Part shown: positions 1-6,856 of the stretch, in pieces | Layout: each line of letters begins with the position of its first letter | How positions within the stretch are numbered: position 1 is the first letter of the stretch | DNA from: Bacillota bacterium | GTDB taxonomy: Bacteria; Bacillota; UBA4882; UBA10575 | NCBI GenBank assembly: GCA_012512605.1 | Contig: JAAZDX010000241.1 | Location: 1 to 11,548, forward strand | Length of the DNA: 11,548 bases | Reading direction: 5' to 3' | Notes under the pieces: model-generated | Told to the model about the DNA's origin: nothing | Databases searched by the model: none | What the model saw: the letters and a program-made list of their open reading frames with translations, nothing else | Translations under genes and position numbers: made by a program

Positions 1-163
1 CAGTAATCAAGATGTCCGGGTCGGCAGCGGCAAATTTTTGAATTGCCTCATGGCCGTTAGCAGCGTCGGCAACGATCGTAAAACCATATTCCTCCCAGGA
101 AATGGTCGAGCGGAGACCGACCCGAACTAACATCTCGTCGTCAACGATCATTACTTTACCCAA
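1..163 (-). CDS. Response regulator, YesN-type, receiver domain only (cut by window edge)
   Basis: Only the first 54 codons are present; the gene continues beyond position 1. The protein opens MGKVMIVDDEMLVRVGLRST, the beta1/acidic-pocket signature (VDDE) of a CheY-like receiver, and continues to DPDILIT, where the D of DPD-x-x-x-x-D would precede the phospho-acceptor. It follows a YesM-type kinase, whose partners are usually receiver plus AraC-type HTH regulators of sugar-uptake genes; the HTH part is not visible, so that is inference. I chose the TTG at 163 because AGGAG (173-177) sits 9 nt upstream. An ATG at 151, overlapping the kinase stop as TAATG, is the alternative but lies 21 nt from that site and would drop the first beta strand. 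Start codon and ribosome binding site both lie inside the 3' end of the kinase gene, so translation of the pair is probably coupled. Confidence 0.88.
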   Translation of the reverse strand, partial: MGKVMIVDDEMLVRVGLRSTISWEEYGFTIVADAANGHEAIQKFAAADPDILIT

Positions 164-1968
164 TTTGCGATACTCCTTTCATTAAGTTTGCTAATCCGGG
201 GAATCCGGATTAAAATGCGGGTTCCCTGGGAGTCCCGATTTTCAATTTTAAACTCGTAATCCCGATCGAAGTAAAGCCCGATTCGTTCCGCGACATTCAT
301 TAGACCAAAACCACTAAAGCGGTCCTTGTTTTTATGTTTACCTTCTATTATGGCCTTAACCTTGTCGGGATCGATTCCGGGACCATTATCCAACACTTCA
401 AAGATTATTCCGGTGCTATCGGAATGCACACCGATCTCGATCTCGCCACCAATCATGTTACCAACGCCATGATAAATTGCATTCTCCACAATGGGCTGTA
501 AAATTAAACGCGGAGTCAAGTAACTTGTAACCGACGGATCAATGCCAAAAGTGGCGGTAAAATTATTTCCATAGCGAAACAACTGGATAGCCAGATAATT
601 ACGGCCGTTTTCAATCTCCTCGCCAATGGTAATTAAGTCATTGGTCTTAGTAATACTTGCCCGTAACAGATTCTCAAGAGCGGAAATGATCTTCCCAATC
701 TCTTCGATATTATGGATCTTTGCGAGCCAACGTAAAGAATCGAGGGTATTATAGAGAAAATGCGGATTAATCTGAGCTTGCAGCGCATTTAACTCGGCTT
801 GTCTCTTTTTTTGCTGGACTTCATAAATATTATCCATCAAATTACGGATCCGTTCGACCATTTGGTTGAAACTAGCAGCCAACCGATTAAATTCTTTCAT
901 GCTCCGAATCCGGATGGCGACTTCGAGGTTCCCCTCTTCCACCTCTTTCATAGAGTCACAAAGGATATGGACCGGACCAGACACTTTTCCCGCAAAATGC
1001 ACGGCCAAATATATGGACCCACCCAACAGGAAAATGGCCATCACTAAAATTATATTCCGGAGCGTAATGATTTCTTTCTGCAAAATGCCATAGTCAATGG
1101 AAAAAATGACCTTCCAACCGCAGAACGATACCGCTTGATAAACAACTAGCTCCTTCTTCCCCTCAATTATCTGTAACAGGCTGCCCCAATCCCGAAGGTA
1201 CAATTGACGAAAGTTATTCTCCTGATACCTGGCAGCCGCCGCTTGATCCCCAAAGATCAACTTTCCTTTTGAGTCCAAGACCGTAACTTGGCCCTGCTCC
1301 CATAACTCCAACCTCTCCAGCATTTTAGTGACAAAACTGTAATTAAGATCGATCAAGACCCATCCTAGCTTTCTTCCGTCCAGATCGGTGATCCGTTGCG
1401 CGTAGGTAACTACTTTTGAGGGGTTAACATACGGCGCATCAGCATAATTATCTTCATGGATGTCGGTAATGAAAAGATGTTCATCGGAATTGACCATCGC
1501 TTGGTACCAGTCATATCCCTGTAAATAACTGATTAGAATCGGAGGCCCACTGGAATAAATCCTCCTTTCATCCTCGGATACTACGTAAATCCCTCTGACT
1601 TCCGCCCGCGTGCTGGTGAGACTGGCAAGAAAATGTTTCAGCTTGTTATTATAATTAATCTCCTTCCACCGGTCTAAAAAAGTTTCTTCCCGTAAAGCAG
1701 TAAGTAAGTCGGTATTTACTGAGATCATATACGCCAGGCTCTGCAAATCCCGGAAGTAGTATTCAATATTCTCCTTAACCTTAATGATCATTTGTTCAAC
1801 ATAGATTTGGACTTTATTATCAATTATTCGCGAAGAAGTCGAGTAAGTAATAAAACCCAACAGAAAGGTGGGGATGACGGCGATAGTAACAAAATACAAA
1901 ATCAGAGTCCCTTGTACGCTCTTGAAGAAATCCCGGAGCAAGCCAGTGATGTACTTCTTTTTAACCAA
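151..1968 (-). CDS. YesM-type membrane sensor histidine kinase
   Basis: 605 aa, usual length for this class. Transmembrane segment 1 is at about residues 20-42, an extracytoplasmic sensor region (Cache-like by size and position) at about 43-300, transmembrane segment 2 at about 303-327, a HAMP linker to about 377, then a His_kinase (PF06580) domain with QINPHFLYNTLD, His403 being the predicted phosphorylated residue. The ATPase domain has the N box LQPIVENAIYHG (491-501), DNGPGID (527-533) and GFGLMNVAERI (553-563), so it looks active. It should autophosphorylate on an extracellular cue and pass phosphate to the regulator that overlaps its 3' end. Kinases of this family usually control carbohydrate ABC transporters, and the GH4 galactosidase gene upstream fits a sugar role, but the ligand cannot be read. 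The start is TTG at 1968, preceded by AGGAAAGGAA about 10 nt upstream; the next in-frame ATG is codon 60, which would remove transmembrane segment 1. Confidence 0.93.
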   Translation of the reverse strand: MVKKKYITGLLRDFFKSVQGTLILYFVTIAVIPTFLLGFITYSTSSRIIDNKVQIYVEQMIIKVKENIEYYFRDLQSLAYMISVNTDLLTALREETFLDRWKEINYNNKLKHFLASLTSTRAEVRGIYVVSEDERRIYSSGPPILISYLQGYDWYQAMVNSDEHLFITDIHEDNYADAPYVNPSKVVTYAQRITDLDGRKLGWVLIDLNYSFVTKMLERLELWEQGQVTVLDSKGKLIFGDQAAAARYQENNFRQLYLRDWGSLLQIIEGKKELVVYQAVSFCGWKVIFSIDYGILQKEIITLRNIILVMAIFLLGGSIYLAVHFAGKVSGPVHILCDSMKEVEEGNLEVAIRIRSMKEFNRLAASFNQMVERIRNLMDNIYEVQQKKRQAELNALQAQINPHFLYNTLDSLRWLAKIHNIEEIGKIISALENLLRASITKTNDLITIGEEIENGRNYLAIQLFRYGNNFTATFGIDPSVTSYLTPRLILQPIVENAIYHGVGNMIGGEIEIGVHSDSTGIIFEVLDNGPGIDPDKVKAIIEGKHKNKDRFSGFGLMNVAERIGLYFDRDYEFKIENRDSQGTRILIRIPRISKLNERSIANWVK

Positions 1969-2017
1969 AGGTTTCAGATTCCTTTCCTAATGGTTTCCTA
2001 ATTGTTAATACATTTCT

Positions 2018-2058
2018 TAAAAAAAACCGAGGTTCCTCCTTTAAAAAAGAACCCCAGT
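2018..2058 (-). terminator. Intrinsic terminator after the alpha-galactosidase gene
   Basis: On the minus strand a 10-bp stem (2049-2058 pairing with 2026-2035, two G-U pairs) is extended by further weak pairs and followed by eight T residues (2025-2018). It lies 116 nt past the galactosidase stop codon and 50 nt before the kinase start, so most galactosidase transcripts should end here. The kinase therefore needs its own promoter or readthrough; no convincing promoter was found in the 49 nt between terminator and kinase. Confidence 0.8.
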
Positions 2059-2173
2059 TTAAAATTGGTTATTAATCCAAAGATAATTACACTAAAATCA
2101 GAAGTTATTTAATTACAGCTAATAAATATTATCTAGTAAATCGGTCTTGCCCTATCGATAACAAAATTTTAGA

Positions 2174-3496
2174 TCAATTAAAATGCTTAAACTGAGGTAA
2201 CCATTTTTCATTGACCTTGAACATCTCGTCGACCATTGTTTTGATCTCCGCCAAACTTAAAACCGCTGAGGTTAAAGGATCATAACAAATAGCATGGAAT
2301 ATTTTTCGCGGATCCCCGGTTAATGCTCCTTCAACCGCCATTTCCTCACAGCGGGCGCTAATATTATTGAGGATAGCCAGCTGTTCGGGAAGGGAACCGA
2401 CACGAATGGGATCAAGACCGCGCCGGGAGGCGAACACTGGAACCTCCACACAGCAGCCTTCCGGCAGGTTATCAATCAGGCCGAAATTGCGGACATTGCC
2501 GTTAAACTCAAAGACCGTTCCGTCGCCAAGGACCGCATTGAAGATGTATGCGGCATACTCTTGTCCGCGGTCGAGATTGATCTCATCCTTCGCCAACCAC
2601 GCCTTAATCTCATCTTTCCATGTATGTTCCATTCGGCGATACTCATTCAAAATGTAGGCATGATGTCCAGGATTCCATCCGGTCCCATGGGTACAGTATT
2701 GTTCGATTAAATCAGGGCGTTTGCGAAACCAGGCATTATACTCCGAATTATGGCCGCTTGATTCGGTCACATAATAATCCAAGTGCAGAAACATTTCGTT
2801 GCGCACCTGTTCCTCGTTGTAAATTTCCGGTCTTTTTATTGCTTCCCGAATTAAGGGGTATGCATCGCGACCGTTCCATTTATACTGGAGATACCAGGCC
2901 TGATGGTTAATACCAGCGCACAAATAGGTGATCTCCTCCATGGGAGCGCCGATCCATTTTGCCAGCATGCTGGCTGTTCCCTGCACACTGTGGCAAAGAC
3001 CAGTTACATTAACCTTCGATTTTTCTTGCATCACCCGGCAGAGCATGGCCATGGGGTTTGTGTAATTAAGAAAGATCGCCTCCGGACAATATCTTTCTAT
3101 ATCGCGGCAAATATCAAGCATCACCGGGATGGTTCTTAAAGCGCGGAAAATACCGGCTGGTCCCCGGGTGTCACCCACATTAATATCTACCCCATACTTT
3201 TTGGGAATTTCGATATCATGACGCCAGACATCAACGCTCCCAACCAGGATGGTACAGACGACTCCGTCCGCATCTTTCAGGGCTTCCACCCGATCGGTGG
3301 TGGCAATTACCTTGGCTGGATAATTCCCCGCGGCAACTATTTTATCGACCGCTTCTTTGATAAAAGATAATCGTTCCGGATCAATATCCATTAGTGCGAT
3401 CGTACTGTCCGCCAAAGCAGGAAAAGAAAGAATATCCCGGACGAGATCTCTAGTAAATCCAAAGCTACCAGCCCCAATGAAGGCGATTTTTTTCAA
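2174..3496 (-). CDS. melA: GH4 family alpha-galactosidase (MelA-like)
   Basis: 440 aa, normal for glycoside hydrolase family 4, cytoplasmic enzymes that need NAD+ and a divalent metal and cleave by an oxidation-elimination route. Residues 6-15 are the Rossmann motif FIGAGSFGFT. The rest follows the MelA pattern: NYTNPMAM (144-151), GLCHSVQGT with CHSV at 168-171, AGINH at 194-198, and GNVRN (333-337) leading into NLPEGCCVEVP (343-353). Within GH4 the CHSV variant marks alpha-galactosidases, whereas 6-phospho-glycosidases carry other residues there; Cys168 and His198 are the expected metal ligands. It should hydrolyse melibiose- or raffinose-type alpha-galactosides inside the cell. The chosen start is TTG at 3496, giving MKKIAFIGAG, with GGGGTGG 4 nt upstream. 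An in-frame TTG at 3511 would add five residues but has no ribosome binding site. Another GH4 alpha-glycoside specificity remains possible. Confidence 0.9.
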   Translation of the reverse strand: MKKIAFIGAGSFGFTRDLVRDILSFPALADSTIALMDIDPERLSFIKEAVDKIVAAGNYPAKVIATTDRVEALKDADGVVCTILVGSVDVWRHDIEIPKKYGVDINVGDTRGPAGIFRALRTIPVMLDICRDIERYCPEAIFLNYTNPMAMLCRVMQEKSKVNVTGLCHSVQGTASMLAKWIGAPMEEITYLCAGINHQAWYLQYKWNGRDAYPLIREAIKRPEIYNEEQVRNEMFLHLDYYVTESSGHNSEYNAWFRKRPDLIEQYCTHGTGWNPGHHAYILNEYRRMEHTWKDEIKAWLAKDEINLDRGQEYAAYIFNAVLGDGTVFEFNGNVRNFGLIDNLPEGCCVEVPVFASRRGLDPIRVGSLPEQLAILNNISARCEEMAVEGALTGDPRKIFHAICYDPLTSAVLSLAEIKTMVDEMFKVNEKWLPQFKHFN

Positions 3497-3532
3497 AACA
3501 CCACCCCACAATAAATAATTATTAACAAATCC

Positions 3533-3562
3533 ATTTTACTAACGTTCGGTCCCTTCTGTAAA
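3533..3562 (-). promoter_or_regulatory. Candidate sigma-A promoter for the alpha-galactosidase gene
   Basis: On the minus strand, TTTACA (3557-3562), an 18-nt spacer and TAAAAT (3533-3538). Transcription would begin about 25-30 nt before the TTG start at 3496. It sits downstream of the terminator of the preceding gene, where a new promoter is needed. No clear operator or catabolite-repression (cre) site was recognised. Confidence 0.45.
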
Positions 3563-3627
3563 TGGCGTATTAGCTGATGAATATGGAATTTTGTTATATT
3601 CTGGTTTTATACCGTTTAATGAACAAC

Positions 3628-3650
3628 AAAAAAGCACCCCGCCGGGTGCT
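3628..3650 (-). terminator. Intrinsic terminator after the DUF3842 gene
   Basis: On the minus strand AGCACCC and GGGTGCT form a perfect 7-bp GC-rich stem around a 4-nt loop (3633-3650), followed by six T residues (from the last stem position through 3628). It ends the glycerate kinase-DUF3842 unit 113 nt after the DUF3842 stop codon and separates it from the galactosidase gene. Confidence 0.85.
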
Positions 3651-3762
3651 GTATGGAAACAATCATTCTTTAAAACCCAGGTTCATCCTCGCACGGATAG
3701 ATTTTACACCTTTTTCGTAAACTTTACATGGACTAACCGAATAGGGACCGCCTCGCTACTTA

Positions 3763-4173
3763 CTAGCAAAGGGCTTGAATCGCTTTGACGACGCCTTGAA
3801 CCATTGCCGAGATGGACAAATCAGCCACGCCGACCACAATGTTATCACAGTGATTGATGGGGACCAAAATTCTTCTGGCCGCGCTTTGCCCTACAGCCCG
3901 CGCCATCCGCGGCGTAATCTCGCCAAAAAGAGCATCGGCGATGACAATCCCGATCGGTCCGGCGATAACATCTGCTTTACGACAGCCGACTACAACGGCA
4001 TTTTCGCCGGTGGCTGCATAATCGGCTCCCGCTTTCAGCATGGCTGCGGTAGCCGTACTGTTGGTCCCAACCGCGGTGACCACCGCGTCAGCAATGTTTT
4101 GCTTGATCGCCGCAACAAGCTGCTTGCCAATGCCGCCACCTTGGGCATCAATTACTAAAATGTTCATGTTCAT
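3763..4173 (-). CDS. DUF3842 family protein of unknown function
   Basis: 136 aa, the usual length of DUF3842 (PF12953), a family common in Clostridia and relatives. The N-terminus MNILVIDAQGGGIGK has a glycine-rich nucleotide-binding-like turn (QGGGIG, 11-16). The conserved TNSTATAAMLKAGA (37-50), ATGENAVVV (54-62) and GPIGIVIADALFGEITPRMA (72-91) follow, and RILVPINHCDNIVVGV (101-116) lies near the end. It is probably a soluble cytoplasmic protein; neither a reaction nor a partner is established. The start ATG at 4173 has GGAG 6 nt upstream; a second ATG two codons on is a close alternative. It lies 102 nt after glycerate kinase with no terminator seen between, so the two are probably cotranscribed. 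Confidence 0.88.
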   Translation of the reverse strand: MNMNILVIDAQGGGIGKQLVAAIKQNIADAVVTAVGTNSTATAAMLKAGADYAATGENAVVVGCRKADVIAGPIGIVIADALFGEITPRMARAVGQSAARRILVPINHCDNIVVGVADLSISAMVQGVVKAIQALC

Positions 4174-4275
4174 GGTAATCTCCGTAACACATCCGAATTG
4201 TATTTTAAAGCCTTAACCAAACCCGATCTGATTATGCTTCTGACTCCCAGGAATAAAGAGAACGGGAGAACTTTT

Positions 4276-5412
4276 TTACCACCCGGCAATCTTCAAAAGA
4301 CGGGCAATCGACTCACTGGTCGCCACCAGATCTTCTTTCGCGCGGAGGCGAGCCTCAGTAAAGGGAACGGCAACCCGGTTAGTACTAAAGACAGCAGTAA
4401 TGCCCCGTTGATAGATGGCCTCAAGCCCCTCGCCAACGTCGCCGACGATGGCGATGACCGGTACGCCACTGTCTTTTGCCCGGTCCGCGATGCCAATCGG
4501 CACTTTCCCCCGCAGACTCTGTCCGTCGATCTTCCCTTCACCGGTGATGATCATATCAGCATCGGCGATAACCGCACTAAACTCAACGGCATCTAAGATA
4601 ATTTCGATGCCCGGTTTAAGTTCCGCGGGAGTGAAAGCAACCAGTCCAGCCCCTAATCCGCCCGCCGCGCCAGTGCCGGGAATCTCCTGAACACTAAGGC
4701 CGAGATCCTTGTGCAGAACCGCCGCATAATTTTGGAGGTTTTGGTCCAGATCCTCCACCATCGCTTGGTCAGCGCCCTTCTGCGGCGCAAAGATGTAGGC
4801 GGCACCATTTTCCCCATATAACGGATTGTCCACATCACAGGCGACTAAAACCTGGCAGTGATCGATCCGCGTGTCCTTCTCCGAAGTGTCGATCCGCCGC
4901 AACTGGGCTAAGCCTTCTCCGTTCAGGGAGATGGAATTACCTGCCTCGTCCAAAAATTTAACGCCCAAGGCTGCCGCCATGCCGATTCCTCCGTCGTTGG
5001 TTGCACTCCCCCCGATCCCGATGATCAGTTTGTTGCAACCTCGGTTCAAGGCATCAATGATTAATTCGCCGGTCCCGTAAGTAGAGGTTAAACAAGGGTT
5101 CTTTTCCCCTTCGACCAACGGTCGCCCGGAGGCCGCCGCCATCTCAATAACCGCCGTTTTTTGGTCGGGAAGAATCCCGTAAAAGGACTCAATCTCTCGA
5201 AACAGGGGGTCTTTTACGCGAACTTTGATCTTTTCCCCACCAAGCGCAGCCAAGAAGGCATCAACGGTTCCTTCCCCGCCATCGGCAATTGGTACTTTCA
5301 CTGTTTCAAGCTCTGGTAGGATCGATTTGAAACCTGTCTCAATGAATGTACATACTTCTATTGAACTCATTGTTCCTTTAAAAGAATCGACCGCAATCAC
5401 AACTTTTTTCAC
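4276..5412 (-). CDS. glxK: Glycerate 2-kinase (GlxK/GarK family)
   Basis: 378 aa, typical of the bacterial glycerate kinase type 1 family (about 375-385 aa), which phosphorylates D-glycerate with ATP to 2-phosphoglycerate and so feeds glyoxylate, tartronate or aldarate breakdown into glycolysis. Visible signatures are AVDSFKGTMSS (7-17), ADGGEGTVDAF (43-53), GIGGSATNDGGIGMAAALG (132-150), GTGAAGGLGAGL (246-257) and TGEGKIDGQS (290-299), all family-conserved. The start is GTG at 5412, preceded by AAGGGGAG about 5 nt upstream; the frame is open to 5469 but those 19 extra codons have no ribosome binding site and are not family-like. A strong palindrome stands about 45 nt upstream. DUF3842 follows in the same direction. 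Confidence 0.93.
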   Translation of the reverse strand: MKKVVIAVDSFKGTMSSIEVCTFIETGFKSILPELETVKVPIADGGEGTVDAFLAALGGEKIKVRVKDPLFREIESFYGILPDQKTAVIEMAAASGRPLVEGEKNPCLTSTYGTGELIIDALNRGCNKLIIGIGGSATNDGGIGMAAALGVKFLDEAGNSISLNGEGLAQLRRIDTSEKDTRIDHCQVLVACDVDNPLYGENGAAYIFAPQKGADQAMVEDLDQNLQNYAAVLHKDLGLSVQEIPGTGAAGGLGAGLVAFTPAELKPGIEIILDAVEFSAVIADADMIITGEGKIDGQSLRGKVPIGIADRAKDSGVPVIAIVGDVGEGLEAIYQRGITAVFSTNRVAVPFTEARLRAKEDLVATSESIARLLKIAGW

Positions 5413-5456
5413 CTTAACTCCCCTTTCGAAAGTATATATCATCTTTATTTGTAAGT

Positions 5457-5487
5457 AAAAGAGATACAACTATATTGTATCTCTTTT
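5457..5487 (-). terminator. 13-bp perfect inverted repeat, probable bidirectional terminator
   Basis: The arms at 5457-5469 and 5475-5487 are perfectly complementary over 13 bp around a 5-nt loop (CTATA), with A4 and T4 ends so that either strand would form a hairpin ending in T residues. It lies just past the TPR relic and about 45 nt before the glycerate kinase start. It would end transcripts coming from the MBL gene. The stem is AT-rich, so an operator for the glycerate kinase gene is an alternative reading. Confidence 0.55.
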
Positions 5488-5494
5488 GCGCTGG

Positions 5495-5639
5495 TTAGGC
5501 CAGTTTAACCTTGGCATAGTTCATTTTAATCCTTTTGTCCTTTGGTAACAGGGCATATGCTTTTCCGAAATAATCCGCGGCTTTTTCGTAATCTTTCAGG
5601 TAGTTGAAATAGACCGCGCCAATTTTCAAAAAGCTGCAT
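5495..5639 (-). pseudogene. Frameshifted remnant of a small TPR-type coding sequence
   Basis: From the stop at 5495 backwards, one minus-strand frame reads IGAVYFNYLKDYEKAADYFG then KAYALLPKDKRIKMNYAKVKLA, a good single tetratricopeptide-repeat pattern. That frame has no start codon with a ribosome binding site. An ATG at 5639, with GGGAGG about 6 nt upstream, begins MQLFE in another frame; removing one A (or adding two bases) in the AAAA run at 5623-5626 would join them into about 47 residues. Coding-like sequence in the MQLFE frame continues upstream (ARNIYLLLKREAQ), after the MBL stop codon, suggesting the tail of a longer lost gene. A sequencing error in the A run is the main alternative. 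Confidence 0.5.
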
Positions 5640-5711
5640 TTGGGCCTCCCGTTTCAAAAGTAAATAGATGTTTCTGGCAAATCTCTTGATTGAACCAGAA
5701 AAAGCGGTTAA

Positions 5712-6554
5712 TCAACTTTCAAAACTAATACTGGTTCCCGTCGAATTCACAAAGAAACGCTCTTCCGTCTGTTTTAAGTATTCCGTCGCCTTTTCCCCTG
5801 TACAATGGGATATGCCAAGGGAAGAAAGGTTTAAACCCTGGAGATACTGGAAAGTCCGTTCCAAACGAACAGCATCGGCTTCCACCAGATGAGTTCCACC
5901 AATAATACTATGAATGGGTTTATTGAAGCGGGTACGCACAGCCTCAATGATGTTTACTAATCCCGGATGGGAACAACCAAGGAGTACGACTAAACCGGCT
6001 TTGACTTCCAAAACAATCACTACTTCATCGGTAAAGCGATCTAGTTCGTAATCTTGACCATTATAAGTGTAGAATCTTTTGTTCGTTTTTTCGAAATCGC
6101 AGGTCCGGGGAAAATTTGTCAGAACATAAACCCCGGGGCCAATTTCTTTTTTTTCCTCATTAATTAAAGTAGTATGAAACTTGTTTTGGACCAAGTAATC
6201 CCGGCTGAAATTATTGCCAAGATACTCCCAAGCCCCATTATTATTCCCATATTTTGGAGTAAAGAACCCGGTCCCCACCAATAACTCGAAATCGGTACCA
6301 AAGGTTTGCACAAAAGCTTTTAGCCCACCGCTATGGTCATAATGGCCGTGACTTAAAACAACTTTGTCCGTCTTTGCCAAGTCGACATCGAGCAAACCTG
6401 CATTATATATAAAATTACCGCTTTGTCCAGTGTCAAACAGGATCTGCATACGTGGGTTCTCAATTTCAATCAAGAAAGAGAGACCGTGTTCGTTCCGGAG
6501 CGCTAAATGTTCACCTAACGAGTTCTCAACTAAGGTTGTGATCTTTACTTTCAT
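5712..6554 (-). CDS. MBL-fold metallohydrolase (COG1237-type)
   Basis: 280 aa, a single metallo-beta-lactamase domain. The metal motif HxHxDH is intact as SHGHYDHSGGL (His69, His71, Asp73, His74), preceded by ILFDTGQS (38-45). Further ligands are in GCSHPGLVNI (about 192-201) and the C-terminal GGTHL and SHCTG. This arrangement matches COG1237, proteins often named as dihydropterin-ribofuranosylaminobenzene phosphate synthase-like; that name comes from methanogens and should not be taken as function here. Two metal ions and a hydrolytic role are likely; the substrate is unknown. The start is ATG at 6554 with AGGTGG 7 nt upstream; a TTG directly before it is also in frame. A perfect palindrome lies upstream at 6601-6619. 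It may share a transcript with the TPR relic downstream. Confidence 0.85.
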   Translation of the reverse strand: MKVKITTLVENSLGEHLALRNEHGLSFLIEIENPRMQILFDTGQSGNFIYNAGLLDVDLAKTDKVVLSHGHYDHSGGLKAFVQTFGTDFELLVGTGFFTPKYGNNNGAWEYLGNNFSRDYLVQNKFHTTLINEEKKEIGPGVYVLTNFPRTCDFEKTNKRFYTYNGQDYELDRFTDEVVIVLEVKAGLVVLLGCSHPGLVNIIEAVRTRFNKPIHSIIGGTHLVEADAVRLERTFQYLQGLNLSSLGISHCTGEKATEYLKQTEERFFVNSTGTSISFES

Positions 6555-6600
6555 CAATTAACCACCTTCAAAATTAAGTAACATTTTTGTTAATCAACTT

Positions 6601-6619
6601 TTCTTATATTATATAAGAA
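6601..6619. repeat. Perfect 19-bp palindrome upstream of the MBL gene
   Basis: TTCTTATAT, one central base, then ATATAAGAA: nine perfectly paired bases per arm. On the minus strand it contains TATAAT, a consensus -10 box, about 50 nt before the MBL start codon. No good -35 box was found 16-18 nt upstream of it. It could be a repressor or activator site lying over the promoter. Confidence 0.5.
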
Positions 6620-6696
6620 CCGAAACGATAAATCATTGTCTACAGGCACAAAAAAAGGCTCCTTTTGGGCAATATTTTTGGTTTCTTTTGTACACG

Positions 6697-6732
6697 AAAG
6701 AAGAAACCAGCCCCTGCTATCGGCGGCTGGTT
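6697..6732 (-). terminator. Possible terminator of the M48 peptidase transcript
   Basis: On the minus strand AACCAGCC (6732-6725) pairs perfectly with GGCTGGTT (6712-6705), followed by the pyrimidine-rich TCTTCTTT. It lies 124 nt past the peptidase stop. A weaker 6-bp hairpin (AAACGG/CCGTTT) sits closer, near 6805-6823. The tail is not a clean T run, and both arms fall inside the HTH relic, so the hairpin may be incidental. The rest of 6555-6856 shows no other gene. Confidence 0.35.
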
Positions 6733-6815
6733 ATCCACTTTCCCTAGAGAACGGTTGCCCTATGGATTATATTTTATCCAGCATTCAAAAATCAGTTTGT
6801 AATATAAACGGCTGA
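6697..6815 (+). pseudogene. Decayed 3' fragment of an HTH gene, paralogous to the gene at 9020-9508
   Basis: Bases 6697-6712 are identical to 9341-9356 of the intact HTH gene, and 6721-6734 are identical to 9366-9379. Between the two blocks there are 8 bases here and 9 there, so the fragment carries a one-base deletion that shifts the frame. After the second block the frame reads AAGYPLSLENGCPMDYILSS and continues IQKSVCNING to a stop at 6813. The intact protein reads AAGYSLSESDTFDLVIQFCL then EKKIYNLDTI. The rest of the gene upstream is not recognisable. The similarity dies away toward the 3' end as expected for a relic free to drift. Confidence 0.65.
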
Positions 6816-6856
6816 TTCCGTTTTATCTGAAACACAGCTTTTTCACCGCAGTCATC

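Noticed and set aside
3512..3788. Short plus-strand frame at 3591-3788 in the interval between melA and DUF3842
   Set aside because: It runs through a terminator hairpin, has no ribosome binding site and overlaps the end of DUF3842; the interval holds only the terminator and a promoter.
4198..4690. Plus-strand open frames of 91 and 132 codons opposite glycerate kinase
   Set aside because: They are antisense to a clear gene, have no ribosome binding sites and give proline/serine-rich translations typical of shadow frames.
6650..6680. AAAAGG/CCTTTT hairpin with a T run near 6653-6668 as a terminator
   Set aside because: The loop would be two bases, or the stem only five AT-rich pairs, so it is too weak to call.
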